In this document: positions 25,687 to 34,600 of the stretch, piece after piece
Numbering within the stretch: the first letter of the stretch is position 1
How the letters are laid out: every line of letters begins with the position of its first letter
Assembly: GCA_029941885.1 (NCBI GenBank)
Contig: JAPYTP010000003.1
Location: 4,798-45,878 of the forward strand
Direction of reading: 5' to 3'
Length of the DNA stretch: 41,081 bases
DNA from: Myxococcota bacterium
GTDB lineage: Bacteria; Myxococcota_A; UBA9160; UBA4427
Made by a program: the position numbers and the translations under genes
The notes under the pieces: generated by a model
What the model was told of the DNA's origin: nothing
Seen by the model: only the letters and a program-made list of their open reading frames with translations
Database searches by the model: none

Positions 25687-27690
25687 CTAGAGCGCTGGAC
25701 TCTTCATGGCGTAGTCCTTGAGATCATCCAGCAGCGTCCCGGTCTCCTTCGACTTGATCTCACGGAGTACGATCGAGTAGGCCGCCTTGCGCGCGGCCTC
25801 GACGAAATCGCCTTCGCCGACGAAGCGCGCGGCGTCCAGCGAATATTGCTCCTCCGGATCCTTCAGGAATTCGACGAGCTTGGTGCCGATCGCCTCCGAG
25901 ATCACATCCGCGAGACCGTCCTCACCCGAGAGGATCTCGATATCCGGCGGCAACTCGACGAAATCGGTTTCCTGTTTGAAATTTCCGAGTTGAACGCCCT
26001 GTCGGCCCTCGTCCTGGAATTCCTGCTTCGTCTGGATCGAATCCGTGAAAAGCACGCGGCCCGAGCTCGCCTCGATCACGCGATACGAGACGGAAATGAT
26101 GCCGACCTTGCGAACGTTGTTGACCTGGATCGTGACGTCTTCGGTCACGTCCCGGGTGACCGTGCGGGGCGGCTCAGGCGTGTTCTTTCGTTCTTTTTCA
26201 CTCTGCTGCGACCAGCGAACGTGCTCGGGGTTCGTCACGGTTTCCTGACCAGTGACGACCCTTCGTGTTTCCCGGCCGGATTTCTCGGTCGTCTCGACCT
26301 TGGCGTCCAGGATCGATCCCTGCACGATGAAGTCGGCTGTGTCGAGTTCGCCGCAGCTGTCTCGTCGCTCGCACTCGGCGAGGATGCGCTCGAGTTGTTC
26401 TCGCTCGACGATTCGCACGTCGCTCGGGATCGTCCGGAAGATGTACTGGACGACCTTCGAAGAGACCGCGTCACCGACCTTGGTCTCGGAAGCCTTGGGA
26501 TCTTCGAAGGGATAGGCGGTCAGGCCGCGGATGGCACGACGTGAGATCTCGTCCCGCGCTTTTCGAAGTTTCTGTCGGATCTTCGGAGTCATCGGCCCGA
26601 ACTCGGTCATCACGTTCAGACAACCCCACGCGACGGCGTATTCCTCAGCCGCAATGGCCTTCTGATATTTCTTGTCGAGCTGCTTGATGAAGGTCTGTAC
26701 GCCCGGCAGGTTGGCCTTACGGTCCAGCAGGAGCTCCGAGAGGATCGTGGCGTCCTGGTAGCGCTGATAGGCAGCCTCGAGATCGCCCGCGGCGACCGAC
26801 TCCTGGGCCAGCATCCCAAAAGCTTCGGCCATGGGCGCGGCTTCGGCTGCCAGCCCTTGCTTGATATCGTTGAAACAATCGGTCTTTGAAAACTCGGTCA
26901 ACATGTTCATCGTCTTGCCGACACGACCGGTTTCGAGCGCATCGTTGAAACGCTTGACGATCACCTTGCCGTCGACTTCACATTTCGCCTGACGCGTGGT
27001 TTTGTCCTGGGGATTCACCTCCTGGACGATGCCAAGAAGACTCTGGGCTTTTTCGTAGTCCTCGTTGCGAATCGCTTCCTCGGCTTCCATCGAGACGTCG
27101 CGCAGGATGTCATCGCGCTGTTTCGAATAGCGAGCCTGCTTCGCCGAACCCGTTCCCGATAGGGCCGAGAGCTCCGACAGGAGGTTGATCCGATCGAGTA
27201 CATCGCGCTCGGGGGTCGAGGCGAGGCGGTTCTCGCGCTCCGTGATCACACGTTGCGTGGTGCTCAGCTCGGTCGTCAATTCGTCGTTGATCTGGGCGTG
27301 CACCCGGGAGTCCCATCGCTTGATCGGGGCGACGCCGCCAAGCTCGCGCTCGATCGCGCCGAGGGGCAGCTTGCCGTCGACCCGATCGACCTGACTGAGC
27401 CGGGTTCGCACAGCGGCGGATGCCCGTTCGGCGAGCTCGGCGCCTACCGTAGAGAGCTGTCCCTGGAGCTCGACCGCTCGATCGCTGCCTGGCTTGGCGG
27501 TCGCGAGTTGGAGCGAGATCTGATCGAAGAGGGATTCGAGATTGTCCTGCGTCGCGGCGGTCGGATCCGCGGGGATCTGGAAGCTGGGTCCCGAGCCACC
27601 GCCCCCGCCACACCCCGCGACACCGGTCAGCGCGATGGCGAGTAAGGCCGAAATCAGCAGGGTGGACGTGTTCGGAATTCTGATACGCAT
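25687..27690 (-). CDS. Lipoprotein with CsgG/LpoB-like domain
   Basis: 667 residues on the minus strand, ATG 27690. Signal peptide with lipobox LTGVAGC (Cys27) followed by a glycine run, so an envelope lipoprotein. Residues about 45-370 are alpha-helical, TPR-like repeats (for example NEDYEKAQSLLGIVQEVNPQ and AAGDLEAAYQRYQDATILSE). Residues about 385-620 fit the CsgG/LpoB (YcfM) fold: VRIVEREQLERILAE, TADFIVQGSILD, then VGIISVSYRVIEASSGRVLF. Such proteins form secretion pores (CsgG) or activate penicillin-binding proteins (LpoB). No curli genes are nearby, so a secretion role is not supported here; a regulatory or cell-wall role is plausible next to murA. It converges with the kinase gene, 20 nt apart. 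Confidence 0.8.
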   Translation of the reverse strand: MRIRIPNTSTLLISALLAIALTGVAGCGGGGGSGPSFQIPADPTAATQDNLESLFDQISLQLATAKPGSDRAVELQGQLSTVGAELAERASAAVRTRLSQVDRVDGKLPLGAIERELGGVAPIKRWDSRVHAQINDELTTELSTTQRVITERENRLASTPERDVLDRINLLSELSALSGTGSAKQARYSKQRDDILRDVSMEAEEAIRNEDYEKAQSLLGIVQEVNPQDKTTRQAKCEVDGKVIVKRFNDALETGRVGKTMNMLTEFSKTDCFNDIKQGLAAEAAPMAEAFGMLAQESVAAGDLEAAYQRYQDATILSELLLDRKANLPGVQTFIKQLDKKYQKAIAAEEYAVAWGCLNVMTEFGPMTPKIRQKLRKARDEISRRAIRGLTAYPFEDPKASETKVGDAVSSKVVQYIFRTIPSDVRIVEREQLERILAECERRDSCGELDTADFIVQGSILDAKVETTEKSGRETRRVVTGQETVTNPEHVRWSQQSEKERKNTPEPPRTVTRDVTEDVTIQVNNVRKVGIISVSYRVIEASSGRVLFTDSIQTKQEFQDEGRQGVQLGNFKQETDFVELPPDIEILSGEDGLADVISEAIGTKLVEFLKDPEEQYSLDAARFVGEGDFVEAARKAAYSIVLREIKSKETGTLLDDLKDYAMKSPAL

Positions 27691-27712
27691 TGGCTTCGAT
27701 TCGCTCCGACTG

Positions 27713-27727
27713 GGGCGCCAGGCGCCC
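27713..27727. promoter_or_regulatory. Operator-like palindrome upstream of the lipoprotein gene
   Basis: GGGCGCC and GGCGCCC arms separated by one A, 23 nt outside the lipoprotein start. The spacing and symmetry fit a dimeric repressor site, but no second copy was noticed in the window. Confidence 0.35.
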
Positions 27728-27952
27728 TGACTCGCTCTTGGTTCGGTCCAGGTCTGGTGGGGGTGTCTATTCAGGGTCTTTGGGGTCCGTGACCGGGATT
27801 CCAGCCCCCCTTGGGATCAGTCCGCGTCTCCTACGTGCGCAACCGGCCCCGTGAGAATCGGCACGGACACCCCGTGGTTTGAGGCGCTTCATTCATCCCC
27901 ACATCGGGAAGCTATGGGAGAAGGCGACTTTGGTCCAATTGCGGACCCTCCA

Positions 27953-27970
27953 CTGTGAACCAATTCACAG
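27953..27970. promoter_or_regulatory. Operator-like palindrome upstream of murA
   Basis: CTGTGAA-CCAA-TTCACAG, perfect 7-bp arms in 18 bp, about 155 nt before the murA start. The half-sites TGTGA/TCACA match the CRP/FNR-family consensus TGTGA-N6-TCACA, with a six-base AACCAA-TT type centre. A CRP-like regulator is therefore a specific candidate. Confidence 0.5.
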
Positions 27971-28110
27971 ATCGATCATCTAATCTGCCGAAAAGAACTG
28001 AATCGATCCTTGCCCGAGATCTGATCGGGGTGGAATCGACTCAAGTCGACCGATCGTGGCTCGAAGCCTCGGGTTCGGTGATCATGGTCGCGAGCACCGG
28101 GGTGGCGCCG

Positions 28111-28117
28111 AGGGGAG
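28111..28117 (+). promoter_or_regulatory. Ribosome binding site that fixes a TTG start for murA
   Basis: AGGGGAG, 8 nt before TTG 28126. The resulting protein begins MSRFVIHGGRALEGE, aligned with the usual MurA N-terminus, and places the conserved Lys at residue 22. Confidence 0.8.
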
Positions 28118-28125
28118 AAACTGAT

Positions 28126-29406
28126 TTGAGTCGATTCGTGATTCATGGTGGGCGTGCGCTCGAGGGGGAGATCCGCGCGAGCGGCAGCAAGAACGCAGTC
28201 CTCCCGATGATCGCGGCGGCGCTCCTGACCGAGGAGGAGGTCGTCCTCGAGAACGTGCCCTCGATTCGAGATGTCGATGTGATGCTCGAGATTGCCGGAA
28301 ATGCCGGCGCCGAGGTCTCTCGTTCCGGCGACCGGGTCACGATTCGGGGCGCCAACCTGGTCGATGCACCGTTGCCGTCAGAATTGTGTGAGCGCGTTCG
28401 GACTTCGATCCTCTTCGTGGCGCCGCTGCTCCATCGTCTCGGCCGCGCCAAGCTCCACCCGCCCGGAGGCGACGGGATCGGGCGTCGCCGGCTCGATACC
28501 CACTTCTATGGGTTGCGTCAGTTGGGTGCGACCGTCGACGAGAGGGAGTTCGAGTTCACCGCGAGCGAGCGCCTCACGGGCGCGATGATCTTCTTTGACG
28601 AAGCCAGCGTGACGGCGACCGAGCACATCCTGATGGCCGCATGCCTGGCAGAGGGGACGACGACGATTCTCAACGCTGCGAGCGAGCCCCACGTCATGGA
28701 TCTGGCTCTGATGCTCGTGTCGATGGGCGCGGAGATCGATGGTCTCTACACGAATACGCTTTCGATCACGGGTGTAGAGAGGCTCGCTGGGACCACGCAT
28801 CGGGTCGTCTCCGACCATATCGAGGTGGGTTCGTTCCTCGCATTGGCAGCGGCGACCGGGGGAGGGATCACGATTCACGACACCGTGCGCGGACACTATT
28901 GGATGATGAATCGAGTCTTCGAGCGCTTTGGCCTAACGCTCGATATCAAGAGCGATCGCATCGTCCTTCCGAGCGGCCAGACCCCGCGAATCCAACCCGA
29001 TGCGGGCGGCGCCGTCCCGCAGGTCGATGATGGACCCTGGCCGCAATTTCCGACGGATATGATGAGTCCCTTCCTCGTGCTGGCCACGCAGAGTGAAGGC
29101 ATGATTCTCTTCTTCGAAAAGATGTTCGAGGGGCGGATGTACTTCGTCGATCCGCTGATTCAGATGGGAGCCAACGTGATCATCTGTGACCCCCATCGGG
29201 TGATCATCTCGGGACGGTCGGCGCTTCGCGGCCAGACCGTCCGCAGTCCGGATATTCGTGCCGGAATGGCGATGATCATTGCGGCGCTGTGCGCCACACA
29301 AAGGCCCTGCATCGTCCAGAACGCGGAGATCATCGATCGCGGCTACGAGCGTGTGGAAGAGAAGCTGCGCGCGCTGGGTGCGGACATCGAACGCGAAGCG
29401 GACTGA
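28126..29406 (+). CDS. murA: UDP-N-acetylglucosamine 1-carboxyvinyltransferase, Asp-type active site
   Basis: 426 residues from TTG 28126, matching the usual 417-430. It transfers enolpyruvyl from PEP to UDP-GlcNAc, the first committed peptidoglycan step, in the cytoplasm. Landmarks relative to E. coli MurA: Lys22 and Asn23 (SGSKNAVLP), Arg92 (VRTSI), the active-site loop PPGGDGIGRR, the Asp of PTDMM (E. coli Asp305), Arg of SPDIRAG (Arg397) and the C-terminal IDRGYERVEEKLRALGA. The loop residue equivalent to Cys115 is Asp116 (codon GAC 28471-28473). Cys-to-Asp at this site is known in Mycobacterium and Chlamydia MurA and causes fosfomycin insensitivity; here the same is predicted. A longer start at 27955 is rejected. 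Convergent with the PAS gene, 88 nt apart. Confidence 0.95.
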   Translation: MSRFVIHGGRALEGEIRASGSKNAVLPMIAAALLTEEEVVLENVPSIRDVDVMLEIAGNAGAEVSRSGDRVTIRGANLVDAPLPSELCERVRTSILFVAPLLHRLGRAKLHPPGGDGIGRRRLDTHFYGLRQLGATVDEREFEFTASERLTGAMIFFDEASVTATEHILMAACLAEGTTTILNAASEPHVMDLALMLVSMGAEIDGLYTNTLSITGVERLAGTTHRVVSDHIEVGSFLALAAATGGGITIHDTVRGHYWMMNRVFERFGLTLDIKSDRIVLPSGQTPRIQPDAGGAVPQVDDGPWPQFPTDMMSPFLVLATQSEGMILFFEKMFEGRMYFVDPLIQMGANVIICDPHRVIISGRSALRGQTVRSPDIRAGMAMIIAALCATQRPCIVQNAEIIDRGYERVEEKLRALGADIEREAD

Positions 29407-29494
29407 GCGCGACGCCCCTCGATCGGTCACTCGGCCCCGACCGGATCAGCCAGGATTCGCCGGCCCGAGCCGCCCCGGGTGTCAGGCGGGGTCG

Positions 29495-31270
29495 CTACTC
29501 TGTCGGCGGTTGAGGGAACTCGATGCTTTGGGCGCTGCGGTCGTTTTCGCTGCATCCGACGATTCGCCCGCCAAGAACTTCGACGGCGTCCGACGCGATC
29601 GCGAGGGCGAGCAGAGCGGTGGTGGATTCGAAGCTGCTCGTGTGCTCCGGTCCGATACGAAAGACGACCAGGTTTGCCGTCGTATCTCCACCGGCCGCTT
29701 CGACTTTCAGGTGGATCGTCCGCGTGGACTCGCCGGCGCTCGCCGGACGAGACACGTCGATCGCCCAGTCGACGAGGCTCGCGAAGCTGATTCCCAACAT
29801 CGCGTGTTCGGTCCAGACAAGAGGGGGCGCGTTCGAGAGGTCGATTCGCAATTCGATGTCCTCTGCGCCCTTCCGGGCGGCGAAATCATCCAGCACGCCC
29901 CGGATCAGCTTGCGCGTTTCGATCCACTGGAAGCGGGTCGATGCATCGGGCTCTCGCATGATGGCGCTCTCTACGATTCGCGTCATCCGCTGGCTGGCAT
30001 CGCGGACGGAATCGGCCGAGACCCATCCAGCGGGATCGACGGATTCATCGAGTCGGGCGAGGAGTTGGCGCAGCGATCGTTCGACGGCGTGCGGCGGATG
30101 CTGAGGGGCGGTCGTGTGCGCAAGCAGATCGCGAAGCCGCTCCCGCTCGCTGGCGAGGGGCCGATCTCGTTCGGGAGCCGTTGGTTCGACCGGGCGGTCG
30201 CTCACGTTGCGAAGGATGCAAACGATCCGCCGGGCGCCTTCGTGGGTGTCGTAGGTCCGTGCGGTCAATTCCACCGGAATCTGCCCACCGCCCTCTGTGT
30301 GGAATCGCACGAGTTCCTGCGTAGCCCGTCCTTCCGGAAGGGAAATGAGGCAGTCGAAAGCTTCGGCGACCCTTTCGTGCAGATCTCGAGGGATCCACAG
30401 CCGGAAATGGCTGCTCGTGACCTGTTCCGGCGAGTAGCCGATCATTTCCTCGATTGCCGCGCTCACGTAGACGATCCTTCCCGTCTCGTCGATTTCGCAT
30501 AACACATCGACCGCCGTGTCGGTGATTGCACGGTAACGTCGTTCGCTCCTGGCGAGCGCATCGTGGGCCCTCTGGAGCGCATCGTTCTTTGCATGGAGCT
30601 GGAGTTGCTGAGCTTCGAGGTAGTGGACGATCGAGCCAGCGGAGAAAATCGTTAGAAAGAGCCGCTTGCATCGAGCGAGCAAGCTTCGGGAGGGCGGGAC
30701 CGCGATACGGTAATGCGCCGCGTGGTCACTGATCGAAGCCGAAACGACCGCGTCGCTCAGGCCGATCAGACGCGGGAGGATACGGGCACCTCCAATCGCG
30801 AAATGGAAGAGCTGTGGGCAGGGGCGCAGCTCCTCAGCGAGGCGAGCGCTGATCTCGAGGTGTCCACTGTCGATCCGAGTGAGATCGGCCTCGATACCGG
30901 GGAGGGTGCGATGGAGCGCCCACCGGCTGGCTGCCTTGTAGAGGAGGTAGGGAGAGGCTGCGAATCCAATCACGCTCGAGCGCGCAGTGCTCGGTGCTAG
31001 TTGTCCGATCAGTTCGCCACAGGTCTCCAGGCCGGCCTTGCCCCCGACCTGATGTTCGAGGCGTCGCATGAAGTCGGTGAAGTCGTTCCACTCGACGATT
31101 CCACGGATCTCACCCCGCTCATCGAGCGAAATCGGCAGGTCTCCGAGCAGCTCGTTCGCAGGGATCCCCTGGCGCTCAAGTGCGCAGAGTAGATCACTTA
31201 GGAAACGGCCCGAGACGAGTCCTGTATCCCGTGTCGTCTCGAAAGCGGTCTCCGGTGTGTCGGGATTCAT
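29495..31270 (-). CDS. PAS sensor protein with degenerate histidine-kinase tail
   Basis: 591 residues on the minus strand, ATG 31270 with GAAGG about 8 nt upstream. Residues about 17-205 resemble the N-terminal ligand-binding domain of OruR/AraC-type regulators (LLCALERQGIPANELLGD, then FMRRLEHQVGGKAGLETCGE). A short helical linker (about 222-242) leads into a PAS domain at about 243-362 (RYRAITDTAVDVLCEIDETG, YVSAAIEEMIGYSPEQV). The tail (about 375-591) keeps the length and helix pattern of a HisKA/HATPase pair, but I find no HE/HN phosphoacceptor motif. The N-box is SLVDWAID, and the DxGxG and GxG ATP-lid motifs are missing. It is therefore probably a pseudokinase or signal-integrating adaptor. 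No transmembrane segment is seen, so cytoplasmic. Divergent from the large Ser/Thr kinase gene. Confidence 0.72.
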   Translation of the reverse strand: MNPDTPETAFETTRDTGLVSGRFLSDLLCALERQGIPANELLGDLPISLDERGEIRGIVEWNDFTDFMRRLEHQVGGKAGLETCGELIGQLAPSTARSSVIGFAASPYLLYKAASRWALHRTLPGIEADLTRIDSGHLEISARLAEELRPCPQLFHFAIGGARILPRLIGLSDAVVSASISDHAAHYRIAVPPSRSLLARCKRLFLTIFSAGSIVHYLEAQQLQLHAKNDALQRAHDALARSERRYRAITDTAVDVLCEIDETGRIVYVSAAIEEMIGYSPEQVTSSHFRLWIPRDLHERVAEAFDCLISLPEGRATQELVRFHTEGGGQIPVELTARTYDTHEGARRIVCILRNVSDRPVEPTAPERDRPLASERERLRDLLAHTTAPQHPPHAVERSLRQLLARLDESVDPAGWVSADSVRDASQRMTRIVESAIMREPDASTRFQWIETRKLIRGVLDDFAARKGAEDIELRIDLSNAPPLVWTEHAMLGISFASLVDWAIDVSRPASAGESTRTIHLKVEAAGGDTTANLVVFRIGPEHTSSFESTTALLALAIASDAVEVLGGRIVGCSENDRSAQSIEFPQPPTE

Positions 31271-31305
31271 CGCTCAACCTTCTCGAGGGGTTCCCATCAG
31301 ACAAA

Positions 31306-31398
31306 GAATTGCACAATACGGCTCTTGAATGGTAGCGATATTGGCGTCCGCCGACCATTCCTCCGTCCAATCCGGAGATTCTGTAGTATTGCCAATAC
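31306..31398. promoter_or_regulatory. Repeated TATTG/CAATA sites between divergent signalling genes
   Basis: Site 1: GAATTG-CA-CAATAC (31306-31319). Half-site: GATATTGG near 31337-31344. Site 2: GTATTG-C-CAATAC (31386-31398), a perfect 6-bp palindrome. A CTCCG/CGGAG hairpin (31361-31365, 31373-31377) lies between them. This looks like a shared operator region for the PAS gene and the Ser/Thr kinase gene; the regulator is unknown. Confidence 0.45.
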
Positions 31399-31608
31399 GA
31401 TATGGAGACTGATGCGTCTCCATGGGAATCGGCGGGAGCCCGTAAGACCAGATCGATGGCGCGCGCTATCCTCGCTCAGCAATTCTGGCCCCGGCCTCGT
31501 TCTCTCGTCTGCTCGACTCGTTCGGTCCACGCTGAGAATCCGTCGGAATGTGGAGGCGGCGTGAGGCCGACCCACGAATTGGGTACCCGACAGACATCCC
31601 CACCCGCG

Positions 31609-34600
31609 ATGATGACTCTCCGTTGCCGGGGAGCGCGGACCCATACGCTCGGACGCAGTGTCGGCGGCTGGCGCACTGAAAACGTGGCGCTCGAATCGAC
31701 GCAGGCTCGCGGCCCCCGGGCACTCTGGGTCGGACTTCTCGCGTGCTTTGGATTGATCTGTCTCGTGGGCACAGCGTCTTCCGAACCCACAGCGTCGGAG
31801 GGAGCGGCCTTCGACGCCCTTCGCGGCCCCTGGCGTTGGCTCGAGCCGGGACTCGATGGACTGCAAGCGATCGCCGCATTCGAAGTGGGCCCATGGCGTG
31901 AGATTGCGATCACACGGGATACGGAACGACGTCGGCTCGTGATCGATCGTCTCGAGGCGGAATTGGTTGCCCGAGATGGGGTCTTGGCCGGCGCGCGAAA
32001 TGCGCGGACCTCCGCGCGTGCCGCGATCCTCCGACGCGCGGCAGCCGAATCGGCGCGCCTGCTCGAAGCGGCGGGTGAATCCGCAGCCGCGGCGCGCGCC
32101 TACGCCGGCATCGTCGACGGCCGCGATGTCGTGGGGGTCGATGTCTGGCACGGGCTCGCCGCGAATCTTGCCCGCTCTTTAGATGCGACGGCCGCGGAGC
32201 GTGCCTTCCTGCGCGGTCTCGATGCCTCCGGCCGGGCATCGGATCAGATCCGCTTCCGATACGACCTGGCGGGCTTCTACGCAAGAGAAGGTCGCGTGGT
32301 CGAGGCGCTATCGATCGTCGACGCGTTGATGCCCCACGCACCCGAGTCGCCTGCGCTTTCGGAGGCGAGTGCCGGGCTGCAACTCTCGCTCGAGGTCTCG
32401 GCTCTTTCGAAAAACCGGGGTTCGTACCGAGCCTGGCCGGTCCTTTCGATCGAGCCCGGCTGGGAGGAATTCGATCCGCGCGTCGCGGCGGCAGCCCGCC
32501 GACTTCCCGAGTTCCTGAGCGATCGGCTCCTGCCCTTCGCCCATCGCTTCGTCCGCGAGGAACAGCTCCGTTCGACGGTCTTCGTCGTGGTCGCTTTGCT
32601 GGTCCTGCTCGCGATCGGCGCGCTGTTGCGCCAGCGCGGGGATGTCGCCGTCACGATCGAATATCCCGAAGAACTGCGGGGCGTGTTCCGGGTGCGGTTG
32701 CGCGGTGGACGCCGTCAATTGCCAGAGCCGCTCACAGAGGCTCAGATTCGGAAGGGTGGCCCTTCGACGCGCAAGGAACACCACATGGTGTCCAGAGAGA
32801 CGCAATTCCAGCGCCTCTTCACGGGCCGCTTCCACATCATCGTCGACGGTCTTCTGCTCGATCCCGAGAGTGACGAGATTCTCGGGAGGATTCGTCGAGA
32901 GAAGATCGTCCGGGTACGACATCGGCGAACCATTCGCATCGAGTTCGATGTCTACCCGTCCACCAGCCCGGTGGACCTTCGTTTCGTCTGGGGGGATCGG
33001 CCCGCCGACGAGGCGCAGGTCACGGTCCCCGGGTTTATCGACAAGCCCCGCGCGGCCACGGGTGGCGCCATTCGAATCCTGTTGCCCAAGGGCGACTATC
33101 ACCTGCTCGTGGGGTGCGGCGATCGGGTTTTCGATCAGCCGCTCGAAGTCGTGAGCTTCAGACCTTCCTCGCAGAGGCTCGATGTGCTCGAGGCCGACGC
33201 CGTCTTCAAAGGGTGTCCACCCGCGGTGATCCCGTATCTGACCGGCGACCTTCCCGCGGTTGCACGCGCGCTCGAGCGCGACGGGCAGGCGGAATTGGGC
33301 TTCCGGTTGCTCGCGAATCTACATCATGCCGCCGGTGAGGCGGCTCGCGCGGCCGATTTCTACGAGTCCGCGGGCGACATCCACGCCGCGGCACAACTGC
33401 GGCTCGAGCAAGGTGATCTGGCTCGAGCGGCTGCGCTCTTCGAACAGGCGGAAGACTGGCTGGAAGCCGCGAATGCGCATCGGCGGGGTGGACAGATCCT
33501 GAACGCCGGTAGCTGTTTCGAGCGCGCGCTGGACTACGAGCGCGCGATCGATTGCTATCGCGAATCAGGGGCCATCGATCGTTGGTTGACGGCACTCGAA
33601 CGCTATGGAGATGTCTTTCCCGCAGCCAAACTCGCACTCGAACACAACCAGCGACCCCGCGCGATCAGACTGCTCCAGAGAGTCGAGCCGACGAATGACA
33701 ATTTCCGCGAGGCGTGTGCGCTCCTCGCGGAGGCCTTCGAAACGGAGGGCCACTACGATCTGGCGGCGGGGAAGCTCGACGAACACATAGCGACCTTCCG
33801 CCCGGCGTTTGCGACCGCCGATGCCTATTCTCGGATGGCGGAACTCTGGGAACAGGCCGGGCATGTCGAACGTTCGCTCGATGTTCTCGAAGATCTGCGC
33901 CGTCGGGAGCCGACCTTTCCGAATATTGCGGCGCGGATCGAGACCCTGCGCAAACAGCGAAGCGCTACGGGCCATCTCTTCAACTCGGGAAGCCGGCACG
34001 GCGATGGCGGTGCGACCGCGTTCGTTGGGGACGTCCGTTACGATCTGCTCGAAGAGATCGGTCGGGGGGGGATGGGCGTGGTGTATCGCGCCCGGGATAC
34101 ACGACTGGATCGCATCGTCGCGCTGAAGCGATTGCCCGAAGGCCTGCGTCGCCACCATCCACGCGCGCTGCAATTATTCCTGCGCGAAGCGCAGTCGGCA
34201 GCGCGCCTCAATCACCCGAATATCGTGACGGTCTACGATGCGGATCAGCAGAACGGCCAGTTCTTCATCACGATGGAGCTTCTGGAGGGTCAGCCCCTGC
34301 AGACGATCCTCTACGAGCGGGGACAGCTCTCACCTTCGAATGTGCTGGGGATCGCACGTCAGGCATGTCGGGGACTCGACTACGCGCACGGACAGGGCGT
34401 TGTCCATCGCGATATCAAGACCGCCAATCTCTTCGTCACCGCTGATCGCGTGGTGAAGATCATGGACTTCGGTCTTGCGAAGGTGTTGGAGGAAGTTCGC
34501 GGCGCGACGACTCTGGTCAGTGGCACACCCTACTATATGTCGCCGGAGCAGGTGCTTGGACACGACGTCGATCACCGCTCGGATCTCTATTCCCTGGGCG

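Larger units (their letters stand above)
27691..28125. other. 435-nt intergenic region between the CsgG-like gene and murA
   Basis: No convincing gene. The region separates two divergent genes and should hold both promoters; I cannot assign -35/-10 boxes with confidence. It holds two near-perfect palindromes annotated separately, plus GGTCC/GGACC arms around 27932-27946 and TCGACT/AGTCGA arms near 28038. A frame open from 27955 would extend MurA by 57 residues with no homology and is not accepted. Confidence 0.6.

Noticed and set aside
27955..28125. MurA start at ATG 27955 or 28084
   Set aside because: No ribosome site and no homology in the extra residues; TTG 28126 has AGGGGAG and gives the family N-terminus and length.
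28126..29406. EPSP synthase (aroA) for the enolpyruvyl transferase
   Set aside because: The MurA-specific landmarks (SGSKN, PTDM, DRGYERVEEKLRALGA) and loop position fit MurA, not AroA.
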